Of a DNA stretch of 7,282 nt, positions 1 to 5,827 are shown one piece after another. Each line of letters opens with the position of its first letter. Positions within the stretch are counted from its first letter, which is position 1. The translations under genes were made by a program, and so were the position numbers. Location of the stretch: the NCBI GenBank assembly GCA_020851855.1, contig JADZBY010000225.1:1-7282 (forward strand), written 5' to 3'. This DNA comes from Anaerolineae bacterium. GTDB taxonomy: Bacteria; Chloroflexota; Anaerolineae; Aggregatilineales; UBA2796. The notes under the pieces were generated by a model, which was given only the letters and a program-made list of their open reading frames with translations, searched no databases and was not told the DNA's origin.

Positions 1-490
1 GGCGCGCCTGCACGTTGGCGAACTCGTCCTGCGGCCCCCACACCACCGACGGGCGAAAGGCGGTCCAGTCCAGGCCGGAGCGCGCCACGTAATCCTGCGC
101 GACGCCCTTGCTGCGCAGAAAACGCGACGTGGACGACGCCGACGCGCCATTCTGCGACATATTCAGGAAACGCCGCACGCCTGCCGCTTTGGCCGCGTCC
201 ACGACGTTGATCGTGCCCTGGGTATTGATCTCTTCATACGTCTTGCCGCCCTTTTCGATGGCGATGGCGACCAGGTGAATGACCGCATCCACGCCGCGCA
301 TCCACTCCGCGAGCGTTTCGGGCCGCGTCACATCGCCCTTGACGATCTCGATCCTCGGCTCGACATCTTTGAGCCGCAGCGCCGCCTTCTGAACGTCGCC
401 CACCATCGCCCGAACCGGCTTGCCAAGCTGCACCAGACGCCGCACGATGTTGTTGCCGATATAGCCCGATGCGCCTGTGACGAGTATCAT
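1..490 (-). CDS. NAD(P)-binding atypical SDR, NDUFA9-like (3' end outside window)
   Basis: This is the N-terminal 163 residues of a Rossmann-fold nucleotide-sugar-epimerase-like protein; the rest lies beyond the left edge. The dinucleotide-binding motif is at the extreme N-terminus (MILVTGASGYIGNNIVRRL, residues 1-19, TGxxGxxG). The fold continues with KGDVTRPETL (51-60), DAVIHLVA (68-75), an NxxGTxNVVDAAKAAGV helix (89-105) and RPSVVWGPQDEFAN (146-159). That last stretch resembles the RPS-V-GP-D-F-N signature of NDUFA9-like proteins, which in bacteria are annotated as complex I-associated or as general NAD(P)-dependent epimerases. The SDR YxxxK site reads F124-L-R-S-K128, so the catalytic Tyr is Phe. 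The ATG is supported by GGAGG (496-500 on the plus strand) five bases upstream and by the glycine motif starting at residue 6. A cofactor-binding role is likely; the substrate is unknown. Confidence 0.85.
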   Translation of the reverse strand, partial: MILVTGASGYIGNNIVRRLVQLGKPVRAMVGDVQKAALRLKDVEPRIEIVKGDVTRPETLAEWMRGVDAVIHLVAIAIEKGGKTYEEINTQGTINVVDAAKAAGVRRFLNMSQNGASASSTSRFLRSKGVAQDYVARSGLDWTAFRPSVVWGPQDEFANVQAR

Positions 491-543
491 GGCTGCCTCC
501 GTTTTACCGCTCAGGGAATGACTCTTCCGCACACCTGGGCCTA

Positions 544-573
544 AGTGTACATATTCTGTACAAGGTTTGCCAA
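544..573 (-). promoter_or_regulatory. Probable sigma-70-type promoter of the SDR gene, with TGTACA dyad
   Basis: Read on the minus strand, TTGGCA (568-573) and TACACT (544-549) are separated by 18 bases. This is a fair -35/-10 pair, 54 bases or more upstream of the SDR start codon. Two copies of the self-complementary hexamer TGTACA (546-551 and 557-562) lie across the -10 region and spacer, five bases apart, and could be an operator. The promoter call rests on consensus matching only. Confidence 0.4.
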
Positions 574-653
574 GTGGGAAGGGAGCAAAAATGGCCTCGC
601 CCCTGCCCCGCCTTCCAATGGGTTCCTGAATTTCAGGCACGGATCATTTGAAC

Positions 654-713
654 GGGCGGTTCGCGAACCGCCCCTACCGTGCTGCCGCTGTAGGGGCGCG
701 TCGCGACGCGCCC
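654..713. repeat. Pair of head-to-head 20-bp palindromes (BIME-like intergenic repeat)
   Basis: Two perfect 20-bp palindromes occur at 654-673 (GGGCGGTTCGCGAACCGCCC) and 694-713 (GGGCGCGTCGCGACGCGCCC). They share the frame GGGCG-nn-TCGCGA-nn-CGCCC. The variable dinucleotides change in a compensatory way (GT/AC against CG/CG). Inner flanks CCCCTAC (671-677) and GTAGGGG (690-696) are inverted, so the units face each other across a 12-base spacer. They lie downstream of the glycosyltransferase stop and could shape transcript ends, but no T-tract follows either palindrome on the minus strand, so a classical terminator is not claimed. Similar GTAGGGGCG palindromes are, from memory, dispersed in Chloroflexota and other genomes. 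Confidence 0.8.
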
Positions 714-770
714 GCCGCCGTGATCCGCGATGATACGTGGAAACCCGTGAGGAAAAGGCCGGGGCCAGGC

Positions 771-2750
771 TCACTCCACCCGCATGCTCGCGACCGGCAG
801 CGCGTCGCCGCCCGCGACCGGCAGGCGCGCGGTCGGATCGTCCACGTCGTACAGCGCGATGACGAGCGAATAGTCGCCGGGCGGCGCGTCCGGCGGGATG
901 AGCAGGCCGTGCGCGTCGGGGACCGGCTGGCCGGGCTGCCATGTCGTGGTCAGCGCCATGTTGTTGCCCGGCTCGGCGTCGTGCTGGGCCAGCAGCCGCC
1001 CGTTTGCGCCGAGAAGCTGCACCGTGACCCGGTAGCGGCGCGGGATCGGCTCCAGCGCACGCCACGTCAGCGCCACGCCGAGCGCCTGACCGGGCCGCAG
1101 CATTTTACTGCTCACCGCGACCGAGTCGAGCACGATGGACTCCCCAAACTGCTCCCCCACCGGCTCGGCCTGCCCGGCGGACGGCAGCGCGGCGTACTGC
1201 ACCAACCGCACGTCGCCGTACCAGCCTGACGCCGCTTCGAACGTGTTCGCGGCCAGCGTGCGCTCCACGACACGGTTCGGATCGCGTTCGGTTTCACCCC
1301 AGTACAGGGCGAACAGGCGCGGGTGGCGCGCGATCAGGTCCAGCGTCTCGCGCTCTGTCGCCGCATCGTCGCCGCCCAGTCCGCGCGGCAGGCCGACCAC
1401 CGTTGCATTGCCCCGGTAATAGTACGAGAACGCCTCGATCTGGTTGGGCGCATCGAGGATCACCGCGTCGCCGGGCTGCTCGCCGGCCATGATGTGCGCC
1501 GCCATGCGCCGGTAATCGTCGCGCTGGTAGGCCGGGTGGCCGTACAGGTTGCCCAACGCGCCGCCGATCTGCCCCAGCATGGACAGCGCGCCGAAAATGG
1601 CCGCCAGCCGGGGCAGCGCTTCGAGCGGTACGCTCAGGTTCGGCGCGCCGATCTCCCACAGCAGCCAGATTCCGCGCCCGATGCCCAGCGCCAGGGCAAC
1701 CTGTACGGGCAACAGGAACTTCAGATTTGCCTCGCGGAACAGGTTCAGCGCGAAGAACAGGGCCAACATCCCGACCAATGCGCTTAACGGGAGCAAGCGC
1801 CGCCACCACGACGGCAGCGCCTTGCCCTTGATCCAGTCCGGCAGCAGACCGGCAGCCAGAAACAGGGCGGGCCACAGGTATAACCAGCCGGGGACCGCCG
1901 CGCCCGGATCGCCGTAGGTGTTGCCGTACACCAGCCAGCGCGCCGCCGCCGCCAGCCCCTCGCCCAGGTCGACGGAGCGCCCCGCCTGCGGCCACGCCGT
2001 CACCTGCCGGAGCGCGGTGGGCAGTTGCGGCAGAAAGAGCGCCAGGGTCAGCAGATTCAGCGCGGCGAAAGCGAGCAGCGGGCGGCGCGGCGCACGCTGC
2101 GACAGCCACCACACCACGAACAGCGCGCCTTCGACCAGCATCACGAACGGGAAGGCGTACTGTGTGTACAACCCGGCGGCATTCACCAGCGCGAGCGCCA
2201 GGGCAATCCTGACTCTTTGACTCCCCTCTCCATGGGGGAGAGGGGCGGGGGGTGAGGGTTTCCCCAGCCACACGATGAACAGCCATAACGACGCGGCGCT
2301 TTCCGCCTGGAGCAGGGCGTACATGCGCGCTTCCTGCCCGTAATACACGCTGAACGGGCTGATCGCCACGAGCAGCGCCGCCAGCGCGCCTGCGCCCGGC
2401 GATGAGAGCGCCTTTCCCGCCGCAAAGGTGAACGCCACGGCCAGCACGCCCGCCAGCGCCGAGAACGCGCGCAGCCCAAACTCGCTCGATCCGGCGAGTC
2501 CGATCCAGCTCTTCAGGGCGAGGTAATAACCCGGCGGGTGAATATCGCGCGAGGCGGCCTCGACCAGCGCCGCGATGGGCCGCTCGGCAAGGCGCAGGCT
2601 GTTGCCCTCGTCATTCCACAGGGATTGCGCTTCCAGACGGTGAAAGCGCAGCCCGGCGGCCAGCAGCACGATCAGCGCCGGGAACAGGACGTGCACGCGC
2701 GAGCGCACTATCGCCCGCCACGCCCTCGCCATGACCGGCGCGGCGCTCAC
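771..2750 (-). CDS. Family 39-type (ArnT/PMT-like) membrane glycosyltransferase
   Basis: A 659-residue polytopic protein, probably using a lipid-linked sugar donor to glycosylate an acceptor outside the membrane. After a first membrane segment (about 20-35) comes the extracytoplasmic loop motif LWNDEGN (44-50), with the Asp-Glu typical of GT-C/GT39 catalytic loops. RDIHPPGYY (68-76) and YYGQEARMYAL (136-146) are further family hallmarks. About eleven hydrophobic segments run to residue 400. A soluble middle part follows (405-530), then a beta-sandwich-like C-terminal domain (about 536-659: LRPGQALGVALTWRA, VTVQLLGANGRLLAQHD, PPGDYSLVIALYD), which I recall from many Anaerolineae family 39 proteins. 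The start is GTG and overlaps the upstream hydrolase stop (GTGA). No Shine-Dalgarno is evident, so translational coupling is likely; ATG at 2732 is an alternative. Residues 165-177 (PSPPAPLPHGEGS) are encoded by a dispersed palindromic repeat. Donor and acceptor cannot be deduced. Confidence 0.85.
   Translation of the reverse strand: MSAAPVMARAWRAIVRSRVHVLFPALIVLLAAGLRFHRLEAQSLWNDEGNSLRLAERPIAALVEAASRDIHPPGYYLALKSWIGLAGSSEFGLRAFSALAGVLAVAFTFAAGKALSSPGAGALAALLVAISPFSVYYGQEARMYALLQAESAASLWLFIVWLGKPSPPAPLPHGEGSQRVRIALALALVNAAGLYTQYAFPFVMLVEGALFVVWWLSQRAPRRPLLAFAALNLLTLALFLPQLPTALRQVTAWPQAGRSVDLGEGLAAAARWLVYGNTYGDPGAAVPGWLYLWPALFLAAGLLPDWIKGKALPSWWRRLLPLSALVGMLALFFALNLFREANLKFLLPVQVALALGIGRGIWLLWEIGAPNLSVPLEALPRLAAIFGALSMLGQIGGALGNLYGHPAYQRDDYRRMAAHIMAGEQPGDAVILDAPNQIEAFSYYYRGNATVVGLPRGLGGDDAATERETLDLIARHPRLFALYWGETERDPNRVVERTLAANTFEAASGWYGDVRLVQYAALPSAGQAEPVGEQFGESIVLDSVAVSSKMLRPGQALGVALTWRALEPIPRRYRVTVQLLGANGRLLAQHDAEPGNNMALTTTWQPGQPVPDAHGLLIPPDAPPGDYSLVIALYDVDDPTARLPVAGGDALPVASMRVE
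2221..2257. repeat. Dispersed CCCCTCTCC palindrome embedded in frame in the glycosyltransferase gene
   Basis: A perfect 9-bp stem, CCCCTCTCC (2223-2231) with GGAGAGGGG (2237-2245), closes a 5-base loop and is followed by a G-rich tail ending GGTGAGG. Bases 2221-2234 match 5688-5701 at 14 of 14 positions. Bases 2237-2257 match 5735-5755 at 20 of 21. The same element is therefore present twice in the window, once inside the 214-bp insertion and once here. On the coding strand it gives the low-complexity residues PSPPAPLPHGEGS in a cytoplasmic or loop stretch between two membrane segments, without breaking the frame. Confidence 0.85.
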
Positions 2751-4060
2751 CGGCCCGCGTCCCGACCCGAACGCAACCCGGCGGCGTAATCACGGATGGC
2801 GTCGTACACGGGCCGTGGCGTGAAATCCGGGTCGAGCATCCGGAAGTAGTACCAGCTCTGGTTGGCTTCCGAATTGTCGGGCCGCTTGAAGAACCAGTAG
2901 AACATCACGCCGACGAACGGCCACTCGTCACGGGCGCGCTGGTAGGCCTGCACCGCGTAGCGCGCCGCCTGCGCATCGCTGACCTGCCCGTAGGCGTAAC
3001 GCGCCACGATGTCAGAACGATCCGACTCGGACGGGACCGGGTTCCAGGCCAGTTCTCCAATCCAGATCGGCTTGTGCGCGTCGCCATTGGCCACCATCAC
3101 ATCGCGCAGCCAGAGCAGGTACGGGAAATTGATCGTGGTGATGTGCAGCCGCCGGTCGGTCGGGCCGCTGAACAGGCCATAGCCTTGCGTAGCCAGGATG
3201 TCGAAACAACCGCCCGCGCCCGCGTCGTACATGCGCTGCAAAAACACGCCGCCGTTCATGTTGTAGCCGCTGATGTCCACCGTGGGCGCAATCGCACCGC
3301 TGATCACGACGATGTCGGGGTCCACATCCTTGAGCGCGCGGTATGCCCGGCACAGCAGTTCGGTGTAGGCGACCGGATCGACCGGCTGGTTGCCCCATTC
3401 CAGGCCCAGATTCGGCTCGTTCCAGATTTGAAAGTGCCGGATGCGGCCCTGGTAGCGGCTGGCGACCGCCACGGCGTAGTTCACGAAGTCCTGGAAGTCG
3501 GCGGGCGGCGCAAAGGTGCCGGCCAGTTCAGGCCGTTGGCTCCAGGCAGGCGGTGTGCCGAGCCGGGCCATGATGCGCACGCCATACTCACCCGCCAGGT
3601 CGACGATGTGGTCATATTTCGCCCAGGCGTCGATGGCGTCGATCTGGCCGTCGCCGTCCACGTCGTTGCGGTCGTCGGTGAAATTGCCGCGCCCGCGTAT
3701 CTCGATGTCCTGCCACGTGAATTTCTGGCGAATCCAGCCGATGCCGGCGTCCGCGATCATCTGCATCTGGCGCTCGCGTTTGGCCGGCTCCGGCTCCAGT
3801 TCAAGGAAGGTGTTCACGCCCAGCGCATTGTCCACGGTGGGCGCAGTGGCCACATCGGCGGCGAGCGCCGGGCCGCGCCGCAGGGCATTGCCCAGGTAGC
3901 TGACGTAGCCGTACACCTGCTGGACGGGGTTTTCTTCGCCGGTCCTATCGTAGAGATACTGCCACGCCGGGCCGCGCCGGAACAGGTCCACGACGAGCGC
4001 ACCGCCCGCCACAGACACGGCGATGAGCGCGGCAAGCAGGATGAGCACAAGGCGGCGCAT
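2747..4060 (-). CDS. Secreted or membrane-anchored glycoside hydrolase, clan-A TIM barrel (GH39/GH5-like)
   Basis: A 437-residue protein starting with a hydrophobic signal or anchor (residues 4-26, after MRR). Next comes a (beta/alpha)8-type domain from about 78 (ALGVNTFLE) to the end. Clan GH-A hallmarks are visible: IWNEPN (212-217), with E215 as probable acid/base, and WIGELAW (333-339), with E336 as probable nucleophile, on expected strands 4 and 7. GTPPAW (168-173) and FYWFF (387-391) are further barrel-like stretches. Residues 133-144 (DVDGDGQIDAID) form a complete 12-residue EF-hand/dockerin-type Ca2+ loop with Asp at 1, 3, 5, 9 and 12. An in-frame TGA at 4064-4066 makes the ATG the first possible start; a GAGGAG lies about 12 bases upstream. 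The gene sits 61 bases after the acidic-protein gene and overlaps the glycosyltransferase by 4 nt. It probably cleaves or trims an extracellular polysaccharide. The exact GH family and substrate are uncertain. Confidence 0.82.
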   Translation of the reverse strand: MRRLVLILLAALIAVSVAGGALVVDLFRRGPAWQYLYDRTGEENPVQQVYGYVSYLGNALRRGPALAADVATAPTVDNALGVNTFLELEPEPAKRERQMQMIADAGIGWIRQKFTWQDIEIRGRGNFTDDRNDVDGDGQIDAIDAWAKYDHIVDLAGEYGVRIMARLGTPPAWSQRPELAGTFAPPADFQDFVNYAVAVASRYQGRIRHFQIWNEPNLGLEWGNQPVDPVAYTELLCRAYRALKDVDPDIVVISGAIAPTVDISGYNMNGGVFLQRMYDAGAGGCFDILATQGYGLFSGPTDRRLHITTINFPYLLWLRDVMVANGDAHKPIWIGELAWNPVPSESDRSDIVARYAYGQVSDAQAARYAVQAYQRARDEWPFVGVMFYWFFKRPDNSEANQSWYYFRMLDPDFTPRPVYDAIRDYAAGLRSGRDAGR

Positions 4061-4121
4061 CGCTCAGGCGCGCTCCTCGTTGGCGCGTTCCAGGCCGGGG
4101 ACGAGGGCACGTAAGCGCGCC

Positions 4122-5429
4122 TCAGCCGCCCTCACCCTCGCCCTCGCCTTCGCCGGATTCCCATTCACCGGGGTCTTCGGAGCCTGGATCGCCGTCGCCC
4201 AGTTCTTCAGAAGCGAGATCGTCGCCGGCCTCGCCTTCCATGTACGCGCCGTCGTCGGCCCCGTCATCCGTCTCATCGTCGAATCCGTCACCCGCGCCGT
4301 CGTCCGCGCTATCCTCTGCACCGTCGTCAAGGCCGTCGCCGGTCCCATCATCCGGCGCATCCTCATCCAGGCCGTCGTCTTCGCCCTGGTAATCTTCCCA
4401 CTCGCTCCAATCCCAGTCGGCGTCATCGTCCCAGTCCCACTCATCCCAGTTCCAGTCCGCCGTATCCCACTCGGACAGGTCATCGTCGGCAAGCGATTCT
4501 TCATCGAAGATCGGATCGCGGTCCTCGAACAGGTCGCCTTCGCTGGCGTCTTCCAGAAATTCCTCGAAGCCAAGCACAATCTCCTCTTCGAAGAACTCCG
4601 GCTCGCCCGGCTCGCCATCCGCGAGATAATCCTCGTCCAGCGGCACATCGATCTGGTTCCGGGCGATGACCAGCTCGCTCCGGCCCTTCGATTGGACGAT
4701 GGCATGTCCCTCAAAGGTGCGCACGCGCAGCGTCGGGCGCTGGCCGGTTGCTCCCGCGCCCTTCGTCGGCGTGCGCGTCGCCTGCAACGCGATCGGGCCG
4801 CGCGGCAGGCTGGTTGGCGTCGTGGTCAGGAACACCGTCGAGCCGATGGACAGCCGCACCTCGTTCATCACGAGCTGCACCTGCCCGGCCCCTTTGGGCG
4901 TCTGGATAAGGATACCATTGGCGGGCGTGTTCTGGCACGTCGCATCGCCGGAGCCGCCCACGCCAGTGCGGAAATAGTACGCCTGCACGCCGTCCGGCGC
5001 GCTGGTCGATGCCTGCTGAAGCTCGACGTCGCCAAAGAGCATGAACGTGACGAACTGCCCGGCGGCCACGTCGGCCAGATTGGCGCGCGTGCGCAAAAAA
5101 GCGACGCCCCATTCGCCCGTGGCCGAATCGAGCGCCGCCGGTCGGATGGTGTCCACCACGGCCATATCGATCACGTCGCCGGGCGACTGGAAGGCGACGC
5201 TGCCCGGCGCGACATCGGGCCGCAGCGCGATATCGATACGGTCGTAGCCGTAACACAGCTGGTCACGGCCCATTTGCGCGCAGTTCTGCCCGGTGTTCAA
5301 CAGGGCTTGTTTGACCATATCCGGGCAGGCGGGCGTCTGCGCATGGCCGGGCAGCCCCGCAAGTCCGATCAGCCCGGCAGCGGCGATGGTGAAGGCCCGG
5401 CGGAGCGCCCGGCGTACAGTACCCAACAT
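4122..5429 (-). CDS. Secreted protein with FecR-like beta domain and acidic Trp/Asp-rich tail; function unknown
   Basis: A 435-residue exported protein of no assigned function. A signal peptide (RRALRRAFTIAAAGLIGLAG, likely cleavage after GHA30) leads into a Cys-containing domain (CPDMVKQALLNTGQNC 35-50, LCYGYDRID 58-66). Next are WGVAFLRTRANL (107-118) and GQFVTFMLFGDVEL (124-137), a signature I recall from Chloroflexota exported proteins. Residues 171-265 (GILIQTPKGAGQVQLVMNEVRLSIGSTVF … VRTFEGHAIVQ … VPLD) read like a FecR-type beta domain, which is inference. From about 264 the chain is extremely acidic: after R257 there is one Arg (R304) and no Lys or His. Within it, 321-344 holds eight Trp (WDTADWNWDEWDWDDD…), then DDG-rich repeats, ending SGEGEGEGEGG. 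Start chosen at 5429 because AGGAG (5437-5441, minus) is 7 bases upstream and the signal peptide follows directly. An upstream ATG at 5525 would add 32 unlikely residues. Confidence 0.75.
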   Translation of the reverse strand: MLGTVRRALRRAFTIAAAGLIGLAGLPGHAQTPACPDMVKQALLNTGQNCAQMGRDQLCYGYDRIDIALRPDVAPGSVAFQSPGDVIDMAVVDTIRPAALDSATGEWGVAFLRTRANLADVAAGQFVTFMLFGDVELQQASTSAPDGVQAYYFRTGVGGSGDATCQNTPANGILIQTPKGAGQVQLVMNEVRLSIGSTVFLTTTPTSLPRGPIALQATRTPTKGAGATGQRPTLRVRTFEGHAIVQSKGRSELVIARNQIDVPLDEDYLADGEPGEPEFFEEEIVLGFEEFLEDASEGDLFEDRDPIFDEESLADDDLSEWDTADWNWDEWDWDDDADWDWSEWEDYQGEDDGLDEDAPDDGTGDGLDDGAEDSADDGAGDGFDDETDDGADDGAYMEGEAGDDLASEELGDGDPGSEDPGEWESGEGEGEGEGG

Positions 5430-5553
5430 CGTAGCTCTCCTATAAGGGTAGTCTGCACTACGTATTGCTCGTAGCATAGCGCCAAATGCGGCTCGCAGGA
5501 ACGCTTGAGCGTCACAGTTTAGCAACAGAACGCCCCCACTCCCAGCCCTTCTC
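5430..5553. other. Leader/promoter region of the acidic-protein gene
   Basis: This non-coding stretch lies upstream of the minus-strand cluster. It holds the AGGAG ribosome-binding site at 5437-5441 (minus), which decides the start at 5429. It also holds a small inverted repeat, CTACG (5458-5462) with CGTAG (5470-5474), and ACGCT/AGCGT around 5502-5513. Candidate -10 elements on the minus strand (TATGCT at 5473-5478) lack a good -35 partner, so I place no promoter. No coding sequence is evident. Confidence 0.35.
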
Positions 5554-5563
5554 CATGTCCGTC
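5554..5563 (+). repeat. Left copy of 10-bp target-site duplication
   Basis: CATGTCCGTC abuts the left terminal inverted repeat of the 214-bp insertion and is repeated, in the same orientation and without mismatch, directly after the right terminal repeat at 5778-5787. Confidence 0.85.
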
Positions 5564-5625
5564 CAGGGCAATCGCATCAAAATCCGCCATTAAGGCAGGC
5601 AGCAGGAAAACGCCTCACCCCCTAA

Positions 5626-5661
5626 CCCCCTCTCTACGCGGTACTCCGCGCGGAGAGGGGG
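5626..5661. repeat. Left internal hairpin of the MITE
   Basis: CCCCCTCTC (5626-5634) pairs with GAGAGGGGG (5653-5661). After a two-base mismatch, CGCG (5637-5640) pairs with CGCG (5647-5650) around a 6-base loop. The outer stem belongs to the same palindrome family as the copies at 2221-2257 and 5688-5755. Confidence 0.75.
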
Positions 5662-5687
5662 AAGCACGCGCTGGCATGGCAGCCGAT

Positions 5688-5755
5688 CTCCCCTCTCCAT
5701 GCCGGCGGGGGTCCCCTTTGGGGGTGACGGATATGGAGAGGGGCCGGGGGTGAGG
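5688..5755. repeat. Right internal palindrome of the MITE, interrupted by a nested repeat
   Basis: CCCCTCTCCAT (5690-5700) pairs perfectly with ATGGAGAGGGG (5733-5743). The loop (5701-5732, 32 bases) is a separate repeat whose reverse complement resembles 5780-5810: both begin TCCGTCACCCC and end CCCCGCCG(G/A)C. Compared with the compact copy at 2221-2257, where the loop is 5 bases, this copy looks opened at its apex by an insertion. Confidence 0.75.
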
Positions 5756-5777
5756 ACGCTTTGATGCGATTGCCCTG

Positions 5778-5787
5778 CATGTCCGTC
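5778..5787 (+). repeat. Right copy of 10-bp target-site duplication
   Basis: CATGTCCGTC directly follows the right TIR and is identical to 5554-5563. It also forms the first bases of the repeat running to about 5810, so the element seems to have inserted into that repeat. Confidence 0.85.
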
Positions 5788-5810
5788 ACCCCGAGGATCC
5801 CCGCCGACAT
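5780..5810. repeat. Second small dispersed repeat (TCCGTCACCCC…CCCCGCCGAC)
   Basis: This segment starts within the target-site duplication and is bounded by ATGTC…GACAT inverted ends. It matches, in the opposite orientation and with a few gaps, the 32-base sequence nested in the MITE hairpin loop (5701-5732). Two diverged copies in inverted orientation within 110 bases suggest a distinct repeat family. Confidence 0.6.
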
Positions 5811-5827
5811 ACCGTTTCTCACAACCA

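Larger units (their letters stand above)
5564..5777. mobile_element. 214-bp MITE-like non-autonomous element with 18-bp TIRs
   Basis: The left end CAGGGCAATCGCATCAAA (5564-5581) is the exact reverse complement of the right end (5760-5777). The two ends are flanked by a perfect direct repeat CATGTCCGTC. Inside, subterminal inverted repeats CCTCACCCCC (5613-5622) and GGGGGTGAGG (5746-5755) extend the symmetry. In the right half the TIR is followed almost at once by this repeat, while the left half has 31 extra bases (5582-5612). Two hairpins occupy the interior (5626-5661, 5690-5743). There is no transposase and no plausible gene, so the element would need a transposase supplied in trans. A 10-bp duplication would suit several DDE families with 9-12-bp duplications (for example IS4-like), but the source is not identifiable here. 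It lies between the two divergent transcription units and may affect their promoters. Confidence 0.85.

Noticed and set aside
654..713. Intrinsic terminator of the minus-strand cluster
   Set aside because: The hairpins are strong but no T-tract follows on the minus strand, and the pair has the organisation of a dispersed repeat.
2198..2208. CCAGGGCAATC beside the repeat in the glycosyltransferase gene, identical to the MITE left end plus its flanking base
   Set aside because: A near-identical CCAGGGCAA occurs at about 1691 in the same gene with no repeat nearby. Both encode Ala-Leu-Ala stretches, so this is probably codon coincidence and not a transposon end.
2209..2217. CTGACTCTT, resembling the outer end of Tn5/IS50
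   Set aside because: Only nine bases match, the following bases differ, and no partner end or duplication is present.
3074..4114. Plus-strand open frame opposite the glycoside hydrolase
   Set aside because: The minus frame carries WNEPN and WIGELAW active-site motifs. The antisense frame shows no recognisable domain and is expected in GC-rich coding DNA.
4023..5474. Long plus-strand open frame (483 codons) opposite the acidic-protein gene, with hydrophobic Val/Leu/Ile-rich stretches that resemble a membrane protein
   Set aside because: Asp/Glu codons (GAC, GAT, GAG) read in reverse give Val, Ile and Leu codons, so an acidic gene creates a false hydrophobic antisense frame. It has no family motif, and the minus-strand frame has a signal peptide and a ribosome-binding site.
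5430..5525. Upstream ATG at 5525 that would add 32 residues to the acidic protein
   Set aside because: The added residues would precede a well-formed signal peptide. The start at 5429 has AGGAG at 7-base spacing.
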